A stretch of 64,000 nt of DNA from Bin80 sp965207565 (GTDB lineage: Bacteria > Bacteroidota > Rhodothermia > Rhodothermales > Bin80), in assembly GCA_965207565.1 (NCBI GenBank), contig CBDBMQ010000009.1:248001-312000 (forward strand). The letters are read 5' to 3'. Position numbers and translations under genes: made by a program. Positions 8,456 to 16,774 of the stretch are shown piece by piece. Under the pieces are notes generated by a model that saw nothing but the letters and a program-made list of their open reading frames with translations, was not told the origin of the DNA and made no database searches. Numbering within the stretch: position 1 is the first letter of the stretch; every line of letters begins with the position of its first letter.

Positions 8456-10081
8456 ATGAAGCGTACAGCTTATTCAGACGTAGCCCCCACACTTTTTGGG
8501 GCAGAAGAGAAAAACGATTTAATCAGCATCCGTCAAGCAAGCCTTTGGGCATCGGAGCATCTTGGTAAAACAATAACAACAACAAATATCTCCTATCTCA
8601 TTCAATATGGTAGGGTTAAAAAATATGTCATCAATGGAGTTACCGCCGTAAGTAAAGCCGAATTAGCAGATTATTACCAGAATTCTGTTCGAGATCGAGA
8701 GTCCGATTGGAAGAACAAGCTGGGATACGATCTTAACTGGAACCTTTCTTTTGATTTTCTCAGAGAAAAAGACACGACAAAGCATGTCCATCGTTTCCAT
8801 CCATACAAAGGAAAGTTTATACCACAGCTAGTTGAATACTTTCTTGACGGGCATACAGATGATTATAAAAAGGATGTTTTTTTTCAACCAGGCGATGTTG
8901 TACTGGATCCATTTTGCGGGAGTGGTACTACCTTAGTCCAGGCAAATGAACTGGGACTTCATGCAGTGGGTGTTGACATATCTTCGTTCAACGCTTTGAT
9001 AACCAATGTGAAACTTGCGAAACATAACCTACTGGAATTGAGTGCTAAACTTAAGAGTATTGAATACTTTCTGCAGCGGGTTAGGAGTAATTCTGCGAAT
9101 ACGATGTTTGAGAAAGAGTTATCGGAACAACTAAAAGATTTCAACAAGATCCATTTTCCTTCCCCTGATTTTAAGAGAAAAGTTAGACTCAAGGAGGTGG
9201 ATGAGGAATCATACTCATCTCAAAGGGAAAACGAGATTTTGGAAGTGTATTATGTATTGATCAAGAAACACCAAATTGAGGTCAAGCCGGCAAATTCCGA
9301 CTCCTACTTGAATAGGTGGTATCTGAAGCCTGTGAAAGATGAATTAAATGCTCTCTTGGAACAGATCAGGAAGGTTGAAAATCTGGAAATCAAGAGGGTG
9401 TTGGAAATCATTTTAAGTCGGACAGCCCGTTCATGCAGAGCTACGACTCACTCAGATTTAGCGACCTTAAAAAAGCCTATAACAACTCCTTACTATTGTA
9501 GAAAACATGGTAAGATCTGTAAACCATTATTTTCCATTTGGTCATGGTGGAAGAGATACAGTCGAGATACAATAACACGTGTTTCAGAATTTAATGCTCT
9601 TAGGACAGATACAAATCAAATCTGCTTACAGGGAGACTCTAGAAAGATCAATCTTATAGAGAACCTACAGAACAAGGAGGGTTTCCTTGCAAATCAAATA
9701 AGAATTAAAGGGATTAAAGGTATATTCACCAGTCCTCCTTATGTAGGCCTTATTGATTACCATGAGCAACATGCTTACGCGTACGAACTATTTGACTATG
9801 AAAGGAATGATGAAAAGGAGATAGGTCCTCTATTCAGAGGGCAAGGACTAAAGGCTAGGGAAGTTTATTCTGAATCAATTGCTGAGGTGTTACGAAACAG
9901 CAAGAGGTATCTTGCGGCAGATTTTAATGTTTTTTTGGTGGCCAATGACAAATACAATCTTTATCCTGATATTGCTAAACTAGCGGGAATGAAGATTGTT
10001 GATACATATAAACGACCTGTTCTAAATAGGACAGAAAGAGACAAAGGAGCATATTCAGAGACAATTTTTCATTTGAAATAG
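8456..10081 (+). CDS. DNA methyltransferase of the TdeIII-like R-M locus (amino-methyltransferase type)
   Basis: This 541-residue protein has the two core motifs of SAM-dependent DNA amino-methyltransferases: DPFCGSGTT (residues 151-159, SAM binding) and TSPPY (425-429, catalytic). The order and the TSPPY motif fit a beta-type N4-cytosine or N6-adenine enzyme. The N-terminus (about 20-70, ISIRQASLWASEHLGK ... ISYLIQYGRVKKY) resembles a small helix-turn-helix domain and may help bind DNA. It should protect the sites cut by the two flanking nucleases. The gene lies 45 bases after the first nuclease and 22 bases before the second, all on the plus strand, so the three form one operon. The long insert between motifs I and IV (about 190-390) probably carries target recognition. 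Confidence 0.88.
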   Translation: MKRTAYSDVAPTLFGAEEKNDLISIRQASLWASEHLGKTITTTNISYLIQYGRVKKYVINGVTAVSKAELADYYQNSVRDRESDWKNKLGYDLNWNLSFDFLREKDTTKHVHRFHPYKGKFIPQLVEYFLDGHTDDYKKDVFFQPGDVVLDPFCGSGTTLVQANELGLHAVGVDISSFNALITNVKLAKHNLLELSAKLKSIEYFLQRVRSNSANTMFEKELSEQLKDFNKIHFPSPDFKRKVRLKEVDEESYSSQRENEILEVYYVLIKKHQIEVKPANSDSYLNRWYLKPVKDELNALLEQIRKVENLEIKRVLEIILSRTARSCRATTHSDLATLKKPITTPYYCRKHGKICKPLFSIWSWWKRYSRDTITRVSEFNALRTDTNQICLQGDSRKINLIENLQNKEGFLANQIRIKGIKGIFTSPPYVGLIDYHEQHAYAYELFDYERNDEKEIGPLFRGQGLKAREVYSESIAEVLRNSKRYLAADFNVFLVANDKYNLYPDIAKLAGMKIVDTYKRPVLNRTERDKGAYSETIFHLK

Positions 10082-10103
10082 AGGCCGATAAGGTATACTG
10101 AAT

Positions 10104-10874
10104 ATGAATCAATCACAAATAATAGAGGTTGAGAATACTATAAAACAAAGCCTGAGGAACAAGTTTGAGCACTATAACCCTGAAACAAATTACATGCCCT
10201 TTCACTATAGACTGCTTGGAAAGGATAGGATGGCTTTGTTTTCCTTCATTCATTCTTTAAACACAACCTTTGGGACTTCAATTTATGAGCCTGTCGCTGA
10301 ATCTTTAGCGAAGCCTCATTTTAATTTAATCAAAAAGCAGTATGTGGTAGGTGATGGAATTACTGAAACCGCGCAATCTGAAATTCAAAATATTATTGAT
10401 GGTCTTTCATCTGCGGGGAACGATGTGAATAAGCTGGAAGAAATTGAGAGAATAAGAGAAGTGAGTCAAAAGGGGCGAGTTGTGAAGACAAAACCCGTTA
10501 AGGTAGACCTATTCGCTCAGGATTCTGATGGAAGGTTTCATATGTTTGATCTAAAAACTGCTAAACCTAACCAAAGCAACTTCAAAGATTTCAAGAGGAC
10601 ACTTTTGGAATGGATTGCGATTTTCTTGCAGAAGAACCCTAAAGCAAACGTACAATCATATATAGCTATCCCCTATAATCCTTATGAGCCAGGCCCTTAC
10701 CAAAGATGGACTATGAAAGGAATGATCGACTTAGAGTATGAGCTAAAGGTCGGATCTGAATTTTGGGATTTTGTTGGAGGTGGGGATGTTTATGAAGCAT
10801 TACTTGATTGCTTTGAAAGGGCAGGAATAGAAATGCGTGATGAAATAGATGTCTATTTCCGTAGATTTAGATAG
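10104..10874 (+). CDS. TdeIII-like type II restriction endonuclease (second of two)
   Basis: This 256-residue protein has a PD-(D/E)XK core with Asp135 in VDLFAQ and Asp149-x-Lys151 in FDLKTAKPNQ, then YNPYEPG and SEFWDFVGGGDVYEALL near the C-terminus. The last motifs match those of the nuclease gene at 7532-8410 (YNPHG, EEFWDLMGGVGTYENLL), so the two are related but strongly diverged. Its own catalytic triad looks intact, although with Asp instead of Glu before x-Lys. It follows the methyltransferase by 22 bases. A natural reading is a heterodimeric restriction enzyme in which each subunit cuts one strand of an asymmetric site; alternatively it is an independent enzyme with the same specificity. 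Confidence 0.8.
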   Translation: MNQSQIIEVENTIKQSLRNKFEHYNPETNYMPFHYRLLGKDRMALFSFIHSLNTTFGTSIYEPVAESLAKPHFNLIKKQYVVGDGITETAQSEIQNIIDGLSSAGNDVNKLEEIERIREVSQKGRVVKTKPVKVDLFAQDSDGRFHMFDLKTAKPNQSNFKDFKRTLLEWIAIFLQKNPKANVQSYIAIPYNPYEPGPYQRWTMKGMIDLEYELKVGSEFWDFVGGGDVYEALLDCFERAGIEMRDEIDVYFRRFR

Positions 10875-11005
10875 CTTGGAATTTGCATGGTAGTTATTGT
10901 TTTTTGTTGATGAGCGTGATTGTGTGAATTTTGATGCACCGGGCCGGACGAATTCGCCAATTGTTTTCGCACGGATTCGTCTTTGAGGTTGACTCAGTGT
11001 GTAAT

Positions 11006-11059
11006 GTGTGTGCATATTCCGACCATGTGGGACACTCATTCCGAGCGATCTGGGACACT
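11006..11059. repeat. IS21-like terminal sequence (solo end)
   Basis: A stretch starting TGTGTGCATATTCCGACC contains two spaced repeats (CATGTGGGACACTCATTCCG and CGATCTGGGACACT). This is the layout of IS21-family ends, which begin with TGTG and carry several internal binding repeats. It matches the two arms at 11527-11614 base for base over most positions. No istA or istB gene is present in the window, so this is a solo or orphan end. It lies 130 bases after the second TdeIII-like nuclease. Confidence 0.5.
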
Positions 11060-11080
11060 TCTGTATTGTCAGACTTCCGT

Positions 11081-11480
11081 TCATGATTCTGTGGATTCGA
11101 TGATCAATTCTTGTTCTGCTTTTACCATATTATTCATCATGAATTTTCCCATGGCTACAAAGTGCGTTTTTGGTTGTGAGGAGTCAGGATTTTCTGTGTG
11201 AGACGGAATCTGCGAGTTGGCCTTCACGATTGGGGCGCCCCCCGAGGTCATTCTCACATATTTTCCGGGTTGATTGAGGTAAATTTTAGATCTACCCATT
11301 CCTCATGTGTAGTCCAGTCCTACAGGGAGGCGCGTTTCCCTCTACACTCGTTCCAAGAATCACCTCCAGGGAGGATTTCGCTTCGGAGTCCGGTCCGAAG
11401 CAGGCACGAATTCCGGGTGTAGCGGAAAGGCTCAGCTTCAGTATTCCGGTACGGTATGCCATTGCAACTGCTGAAAGTGT
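11081..11480. other. Non-coding mosaic between IS fragments
   Basis: The 400 bases between the solo IS21-like end and the head-to-head ends have only short frames on both strands, and none shows a domain. It is likely scar sequence left by successive insertions and deletions. Confidence 0.35.
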
Positions 11481-11526
11481 TTCAAGAAACGCTCCCAGGC
11501 CTGCACTGCTGACTGGGCGATATAAA

Positions 11527-11614
11527 TGCGTATTCCGATCCAAGTGGGCCACTGATTCCGAGCGAAGTGGGCCACCCTTCCGAGCGAAGTGGGCCACTTG
11601 GATCGGAATACGCA
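11527..11614. repeat. Two IS21-like ends meeting head to head
   Basis: The arm 11527-11552 (starting TGCGTATTCCGATCCAAG) and the arm 11589-11614 are reverse complements with a single mismatch. Between them lie two direct copies of CCGAGCGAAGTGGGCCAC, at 11558-11575 and 11580-11597. Both arms match the solo end at 11006-11059. The arrangement looks like two IS21-type termini joined with the whole element body lost. The structure directly truncates the IS256-like transposase remnant that starts on its right side. Confidence 0.5.
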
Positions 11615-12194
11615 CCTTGTCGCGTCAATCCCACGACCAAAAGAATCTGTTCACTCCGCAAGGTCTTTCCGTCAATGAGAATGGCGACAAACTCCGTCTC
11701 ATCAAAGCGCCGGCTCATGAACGTCTCCAGTGCTTTGGCCGTCTCGTCAATAAACACGCGTCCGGTGGTGGAGCCGCTGAGGCCAAAACTCTCTGCCAGG
11801 TGTTGCGCTACTTGTCCATACTTGCGTTGAGAGAGTCCAAATAGCACACTGCGTGCCAGTTCCTGTTCATAGCCGGGTTCGGGCTGGTGCAGCAGTTGTA
11901 TGTCTCCAACGGCACTTCCTGATTCGTTTCAGTGTTCCGAACCCGGGGGACATCAACGGGCACCTTCGCCCCGTTCCAGCGAACCGAACCAGGGTTGGTT
12001 CCCCAACGCTGACACTTCGTCGGGGTATGTTTCCAGCGAATTCCGCAAAGCTCGCTCACTTCGGCCTCAAACAAGAGTGGAACCAGTTCCATGAACCAGT
12101 CCGGGCTCCGAAACAGTTGGGCCAGTTTGGCCGCATTCCGGGCCAAAAATGGCGAGAGCGTGCTGGACGGAAAGAGGGAGGATAATGCAGTCAT
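11615..12194 (-). pseudogene. IS256-like (Mutator) transposase, frameshifted and 3'-truncated
   Basis: Reading from the ATG at 12194, the first frame gives the IS256 N-terminal half (AEVSELCGIRW, then YQRWGTNPGSV-like and VPRVRNTETNQEVPLETY motifs). A frameshift near 11840-11870 moves the match to a second frame (LFGLSQRKYGQVAQHLAESFGLSGSTTGRVF ... ETEFVAILIDGKTLRSEQILLVVGLTRQG), which holds the first catalytic Asp in LIDGKTL. The gene then ends at the IS21-like junction, so the second Asp and the Glu of the DDE triad are gone. The ATG overlaps the stop of the upstream transposase-like gene (12191-13177) as ATGA, which indicates translational coupling in the intact ancestor. This copy cannot move by itself. 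Confidence 0.8.
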
Positions 12195-13177
12195 GGTTTA
12201 GAAGGAAGAGTCGTTTTCAGTGCAGCTTGCAACTGCGGAAGATATGCCGAATGTTGCACACGGCGCAACCGAGGTTCAAGTTCCAACAGTGCCGCGCACA
12301 GGTGCATCCCGCGCTGGTGGACCGGAGTGTCCGTCAGTCTGCGTCCTGCACGAGCCAAGAGCGTCCTGAGTGAATTCAGCACGCGCAGTCCCCGGTCACT
12401 ATGCAGCAATCGCCCAGTACGTTGCAAGGTGAGCGTTGATTCCAGTGCATGCGCAAGCACGCTTCCAGAGGAGCGATTCACCTGGGTCAACGCGGTCGTG
12501 ATCTGCTCAAGATCTGTCCGAGCCTGGGACGCATCGCACTGTTGCCATGCCTGCTGGAGACGGTGACGAAACTGCAGCGCCTCATCGGGATCCAGTCCGC
12601 TCAGTGCTTCGGCCATTACCGTATTCAGACATCGCTGTACCCTCACGCGGCCTCCCCATACCCGGGACACCGCCGCGTGCAGTGCGACATTGCCGGAAAC
12701 AGTCAACAGCATCCCCGAACCCAATCCACGAATACTCAAATCGTCCAGCACCGCCTCCATACCGGATTGATCCTGGGGGCCGCATTCGGTCACAGTCACG
12801 ATCCGACGATGCCCCCGAAGACTCACACCGATTCCAAACAATACATGCAGACCCATCACATACGAGGGCCGAAGCCACAAATGGACCAGAGACTCCGTAT
12901 GCCAGTCACGACACGCCAGCACAGATAGCGCAGATTCCCAGCATAACGTCGGCGCAGGTGCCTCCATGACCGTCGACAACTCCTCAGGAGCTGATACCAC
13001 AGCATCAGGCACCGCAGGTACGGAGGAAATCCGATCGGTCAGCATGCGAAGTACGTCCACATAATGTCGAACCAATTCAACATGCAGATCCTGAACAGGC
13101 TCCTGAATTGGCGGAGAAGAAGGAAAAGAAGATTCTGAGTTCATTAAGGAAGGATAGGGTTCAGTTATTATCGTCAC
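12191..13177 (-). CDS. Catalytically dead IS256-like transposase paralogue (accessory ORF A, locus 1)
   Basis: This 328-residue protein aligns by eye with the C-terminal two thirds of IS256 transposases. Shared blocks include MEAVLDDLSIRGLGSGMLLTV, VQRCL, ESTLTLQRTGRL and LRVLNSLRTL, and the end LRRVQHSAYLPQLQAAL corresponds to LNPIQCTDQLSALQETL in the intact transposase at 23686-24909. All three catalytic acidic positions are missing: LDG is FGI, VMDG is TVSG, and the Glu of the NIMEHLN block is absent. It sits immediately upstream of the true transposase with an ATGA overlap. A diverged homologue occupies the same place in the second IS256-like locus. The full-length frame without stops suggests it was kept for a non-catalytic role such as dimer partner, regulator or target selector. 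Confidence 0.75.
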   Translation of the reverse strand: MTIITEPYPSLMNSESSFPSSPPIQEPVQDLHVELVRHYVDVLRMLTDRISSVPAVPDAVVSAPEELSTVMEAPAPTLCWESALSVLACRDWHTESLVHLWLRPSYVMGLHVLFGIGVSLRGHRRIVTVTECGPQDQSGMEAVLDDLSIRGLGSGMLLTVSGNVALHAAVSRVWGGRVRVQRCLNTVMAEALSGLDPDEALQFRHRLQQAWQQCDASQARTDLEQITTALTQVNRSSGSVLAHALESTLTLQRTGRLLHSDRGLRVLNSLRTLLARAGRRLTDTPVHQRGMHLCAALLELEPRLRRVQHSAYLPQLQAALKTTLPSKP

Positions 13178-13192
13178 TCCCCCGAACCTCCA

Positions 13193-14446
13193 CTAAATTT
13201 GACGCATCCCCGTCGGAGCTGCCATTATCTTGCGTCTCGGGCTTGCGGTAATCGCTACCGAAAAGTTTGCACATGGGCTCTCCCTCTTTGCTTGGGGATC
13301 CTTCTCCGTGGCTATTCTGTCGTATTGATGACTCATGCAGTCTGAACGGGGGTCCCATAGAAAGCCGACCAGTTCGCGGGCAAGTGCAATCACCGCGACT
13401 TTGGGCGGTTTTCGTTTGGTCAGTGCTTGGTATCGTTGGTATAAACGTTTTTGTGCCCGCTGGCTGATGGCCACGGTTCGGGCACTGCATTGCTTCTGCC
13501 GTTCACCAAGGGATACACTGATCCAGGGATAGTGTATGTATTTCCAGGCTGCACTCACCAAGGCTTTCCGCGCATGGACATTTCCGGTCTTCGTGATCGA
13601 ACCAGACCGAATGGTGTTCCCCGATGAATGCTGAGATGGGACCAGTCCCAGATAGGCCATCAAGGCGGTCGGGTTTTCAAACCGCCGAAAGTCACCGATC
13701 TCGCAGATCAGTTGCATGGCCGTAATCAGTCCAATGCCGCGAAAGCCCTGCAGAATCTGGATCGGTTCCTGAAACCTGGGGGACTCGGACGCAGTCCGTA
13801 TCTGCTGTTCCACCTCCCGAATCCGTGACTGGACATAGATAATATCCGCCAGGTTTCCCCGTAACACCTGCGCGTCATTGGGCTCATCCAGTTCGACCTT
13901 ATTGATCCAAACCATAAACTTTTGCGTCCAGTAGCTTCCTGTATTATAGCTGTGTCCACGGCCATGCAAAAAATGAATGACTTGCATTTTGGATCGGTGG
14001 AGATTCTTGTTCAGCGCTTCACGACTGCGTACCAGACTCCGCACAGACCTCAATTCCGAGTCCAGAATAAAACATTCGGTCAAAAGACCCGCCGCAAAGT
14101 ACTCGGCCAGCTTCCTGGCATCGCGCCGGTCTGTTTTAATTCGATCCCCATTGCGCCGAGGAATAGAACCCGGCGCAATGATGACACAATCAACGCCCAG
14201 GGCAGTCAGCGCTTCGTAGAGTGCCGTGCCGCAAAAAGACGCTTCGTAGCAACAACGGAAATCACCGTATTTAGACCGCATTGATGCCACAAATCGGGAC
14301 AGACGTTCCGGCTTCTCTGCGGAAAACTCCAGCTCATCACTGAAACGCCGCAGGTCCACATCATAAACGCACGATGCAATCGTGGCACGGTGAACGTCCA
14401 GTCCGATAAAGTAACGCGTCCGGGAAGGAAGGAATTGAGATAGCAT
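13193..14446 (-). CDS. IS110-family transposase (DEDD, IS110/IS1111 type)
   Basis: This 417-residue protein has the two domains of IS110 recombinases. The N-terminal RuvC-like DEDD domain shows FIGLDVHRATIASCVYD (Asp17), CYEASFCG and KTDRRDARKLAEY. The C-terminal domain has LQGFRGIGLITAMQLICEIGDFRRFENPTALMAYLGLVPSQHSSG and ITKTGNVHARKAL. These enzymes use a non-coding bridge RNA made from one element end to choose donor and target DNA. The coding frame is intact, so the copy may be active. It lies directly beside the 5' break of the group II intron gene on one side and the start of the IS256-like ORF A on the other, and probably caused both truncations. Exact element ends are not evident. Confidence 0.9.
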   Translation of the reverse strand: MLSQFLPSRTRYFIGLDVHRATIASCVYDVDLRRFSDELEFSAEKPERLSRFVASMRSKYGDFRCCYEASFCGTALYEALTALGVDCVIIAPGSIPRRNGDRIKTDRRDARKLAEYFAAGLLTECFILDSELRSVRSLVRSREALNKNLHRSKMQVIHFLHGRGHSYNTGSYWTQKFMVWINKVELDEPNDAQVLRGNLADIIYVQSRIREVEQQIRTASESPRFQEPIQILQGFRGIGLITAMQLICEIGDFRRFENPTALMAYLGLVPSQHSSGNTIRSGSITKTGNVHARKALVSAAWKYIHYPWISVSLGERQKQCSARTVAISQRAQKRLYQRYQALTKRKPPKVAVIALARELVGFLWDPRSDCMSHQYDRIATEKDPQAKRESPCANFSVAITASPRRKIMAAPTGMRQI

Positions 14447-14500
14447 AGTAATTAAGGGTTATGTTCAGCAGGAGGATAAGGCCTGGCTGGGGAACCTGCT

Positions 14501-15388
14501 ATGCTATTATATCTTGCGTTTGATATGGTTGAACAGGAGTGGTTAATCCGCTTCCTGGAACACCGGATCGCGGACCAACGGGTACTTCGTCTCATCACAA
14601 AGTTCCTGAAAGCGGGGGTAATGGAGAATGGAAACTGGCGGGAGAGTAAGCGGGGTACGCCGCAAGGCGCGGTGATCTCGCCGATCCTGGCGAACATCTA
14701 TCTTCATTACGTGCTGGACTTATGGTTCAAGTCGCAGCGCAAATCACGCAAGATCGTTGGGGAGTCGTATATCGTTCGTTACGCGGACGATTTTGTGGTG
14801 TGTTTTGAGTACAAGGAGGAGGCGGAGAAATTTCTACTGGCCTTGCGGGCCCGACTGGAGAAATTCGGATTGAGTCTGCATCCCGACAAAACGCGACTGA
14901 TTGAATTCGGTCGAGATGCGATCGAACGCCGTAGAAACCGAGGAGAAGGTAAACCCAAGACCTTTGACTTTCTGGGATTTACGCATTATTGTCGTAAGAC
15001 CCGCAAAGGAAAATTCGGACTGGGCCGTAAACCAATCGCGAAGCGTATGGCGCGTTTCATAAAACGAATTCGTAAGGAGCTGTGGCACTGGATGCACCAA
15101 AGCGTGCATGACACGGGTATATGGCTTGGCCAAGTTCTGAATGGCTGGCTGAACTACTACGCCGTACCATGGAGCTACCCGTACCTACGAAGATGTTTTA
15201 GGTGCCTGAAATGGGCATGGCTCTGTATCCTACGTCGGCGATCCCAGAAGGATCGGACAACATGGGGGCAGGTGGAGGCCCTAACGCAGCGCTATTGGCC
15301 GAAGCTGAAAATACGCCACGACTGGCCAGCGAGACGATTTTCCGTCATGCACGCGAGTGTTACCCAAGGGAGGAGCCGGATGCGTTAA
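14501..15388 (+). pseudogene. ltrA: Group II intron reverse transcriptase/maturase, 5'-truncated
   Basis: Homology starts near 14517 (AFDMVEQEWLIRFLEHRI, within the palm domain) and continues to the C-terminus. Visible blocks are GTPQGAVISPILANIYLH, the catalytic YADDFVV, LHPDKTRLIEF, FDFLGFTHY and the maturase domain X with LNGWLNYYAVPW. The first 100-150 residues of the reverse transcriptase, including RT-0 to RT-2 blocks, are missing. The break is next to the IS110 element. Such proteins splice their own intron RNA and copy it into DNA; this copy lacks part of the polymerase fingers and has lost the intron 5' half, so it should be dead. The intron 3' RNA domains follow directly. Confidence 0.88.
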
Positions 15389-15404
15389 CGCGCACGTCCG
15401 GATC
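15373..15404 (+). ncRNA. Group II intron domain V (3' end of the broken intron)
   Basis: The segment beginning GAGCCGGATGCG and ending CACGTCCGGATC folds as the conserved group II domain V hairpin: an outer stem GAUCCGGACGU/GCCGGAUGCG-like pairing with a bulge, and a short loop. It overlaps the last codons of the maturase gene and is followed by a G-rich run and the likely domain VI to about 15455. Position and sequence agree with the usual layout of small bacterial introns in which the maturase gene ends close to domain V. Confidence 0.6.
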
Positions 15405-15471
15405 TGTGCGGGGGGGGGCAGGGAAACCTGGGTCCCTACCGCGATGGGCAATTTGATATGAACACACATCC

Positions 15472-16395
15472 TTATTCGATTTCAAATAATTCGCGCTGGG
15501 TATTCCACGACAAACCGCCTAAACACATAGAATATGCCCACCATATCTCTTCCCAGCGCTGATCTCGAAGTCCCTCCTCTAAAGTTCCGGTATTCCAAAA
15601 CCGTTTATGAGACTTTATATGTTTGACTACCTCGGTTGCAGTTTTAAGTAGAAGATCTCGCAATTCTGCTTCTGCATCCAACGAGAATCTTGATGGTGCA
15701 CGCAGATGTCTAAAAAGATGAAGCCCAGCATCCAAGTAGCCCTTTCTCTCTTTTGTACACCAGTTAATGACGGGCATTAAGGTTTCGATAGCTGTATCCT
15801 TTTCTGTACATAGTAGTATCTCTTCTTGGGTTTTGCGGCGAAGAATAGATGAGAAATAGATTTCAATCCTTTTATCTATCCGCAGGAAGTCTCTGCCCCC
15901 ACACCCGTCTTTGTCAACGAGCTTTAGAAGTGATCGCCATATTTCTAACATAAAATGGGCGTATATTTTCGGCTGATGAGGTTGGTGTTCACGCAATGTA
16001 TAACGCCAGGCCGTGTAATCGTCACTTATAGCTTTGATAAATTGCTTTGCTGTTTTCAATTCCTTTGGAGGTCTTGTAAATCTATTGAAGCTACGGTAAA
16101 CTCGGTAGTAGGATTCTATCTCTTCTTGATCCGTAGAGGGCAGGTATGCATATAGGTCGGCTAATTTATGCTCATTTAGCTTCTGGGCTTTTTGTCTTTC
16201 CCTAATCAACAGCTTGAATGCTTGTTCAAGTCCGCTGTAACATAGAGAGGCAATTGGCCAGTCTTCAATGCCCCTTGTAATTTTCAAGGAATGGGGGTAG
16301 ACACCTTTTGGGCGATTAGCTTCATAGTCTTCAACAACTTCAAGAGCAAAAGCTAATCGTGTGGCCGCTAAATTCTGGTCAAGTAACTTATTCAT
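15472..16395 (-). CDS. Hypothetical helical protein in the accessory island
   Basis: This 307-residue protein is not of a family I recognise. It is rich in charged and aromatic residues, mostly helical, without signal peptide or membrane segment. The N-terminal 110 residues (SLCYSGLEQAFKLLIRERQKAQKLNEHKLADLYAYL) resemble the helical scaffold of HEPN-type proteins, but no R-x4-6-H motif is clear. Its base composition is more AT-rich than the housekeeping block. It stands alone between the broken group II intron and the decayed ypdA/tadA copy, on the opposite strand to the R-M genes. A defence role is possible only by location. Confidence 0.55.
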   Translation of the reverse strand: MNKLLDQNLAATRLAFALEVVEDYEANRPKGVYPHSLKITRGIEDWPIASLCYSGLEQAFKLLIRERQKAQKLNEHKLADLYAYLPSTDQEEIESYYRVYRSFNRFTRPPKELKTAKQFIKAISDDYTAWRYTLREHQPHQPKIYAHFMLEIWRSLLKLVDKDGCGGRDFLRIDKRIEIYFSSILRRKTQEEILLCTEKDTAIETLMPVINWCTKERKGYLDAGLHLFRHLRAPSRFSLDAEAELRDLLLKTATEVVKHIKSHKRFWNTGTLEEGLRDQRWEEIWWAYSMCLGGLSWNTQRELFEIE

Positions 16396-16549
16396 CTGTC
16401 GGATGAACTGTATTTATGTGTGCTAGCATATCTAATTTGCTCGAAACTTCGTTTGATTGCATCTTAGTGTGCTAAAAGGCACGGGAATTGGTCCTCATGA
16501 TACAAATATACCCATAACTTATAAGATTCTCGTCTCCGACCTACTCCTC

Positions 16550-16770
16550 ATATGAGTTGGATAGCCAACCAGTGAATTGACGGGCGTTTCCTTATCAAAT
16601 TGTAGCACTCAGGTTATGTTTTGATGCTCGAATGCCGCAGGCTAGGCCTACGGGACTAATTCCTATGATTACGAGGCCCTTCATGTATACTATAATAGGT
16701 GGCATGGTTGATACGGACATAGGAAGGCGAATATGTGAGTTGCTGAAAAAAATCCTGGAGTAACCCTTCT
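16550..16770 (-). pseudogene. Decayed duplicate of the ypdA 5' end and tadA 3' end
   Basis: Most bases of this stretch match 33571-33790, the junction where the 5' end of ypdA meets the 3' end of tadA. Shared runs include GGATAGCCAACCAGTGAATT, CTATGATTACGAGG and GAGTTGCTGAAAAAAATCC. Many substitutions and small indels break the reading frames, so nothing is expressed as protein. The copy includes the intergenic gap, so it arose as a segment duplication rather than by mRNA copying. It ends where the ISNCY-like element inserts. The remaining parts of both genes are absent here. Confidence 0.85.
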
Positions 16771-16774
16771 ACTT

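Noticed and set aside
11081..11299. 72-codon minus-strand frame between the IS21-like ends
   Set aside because: It lies in IS scar sequence and shows no motif, so a gene call could not be supported.
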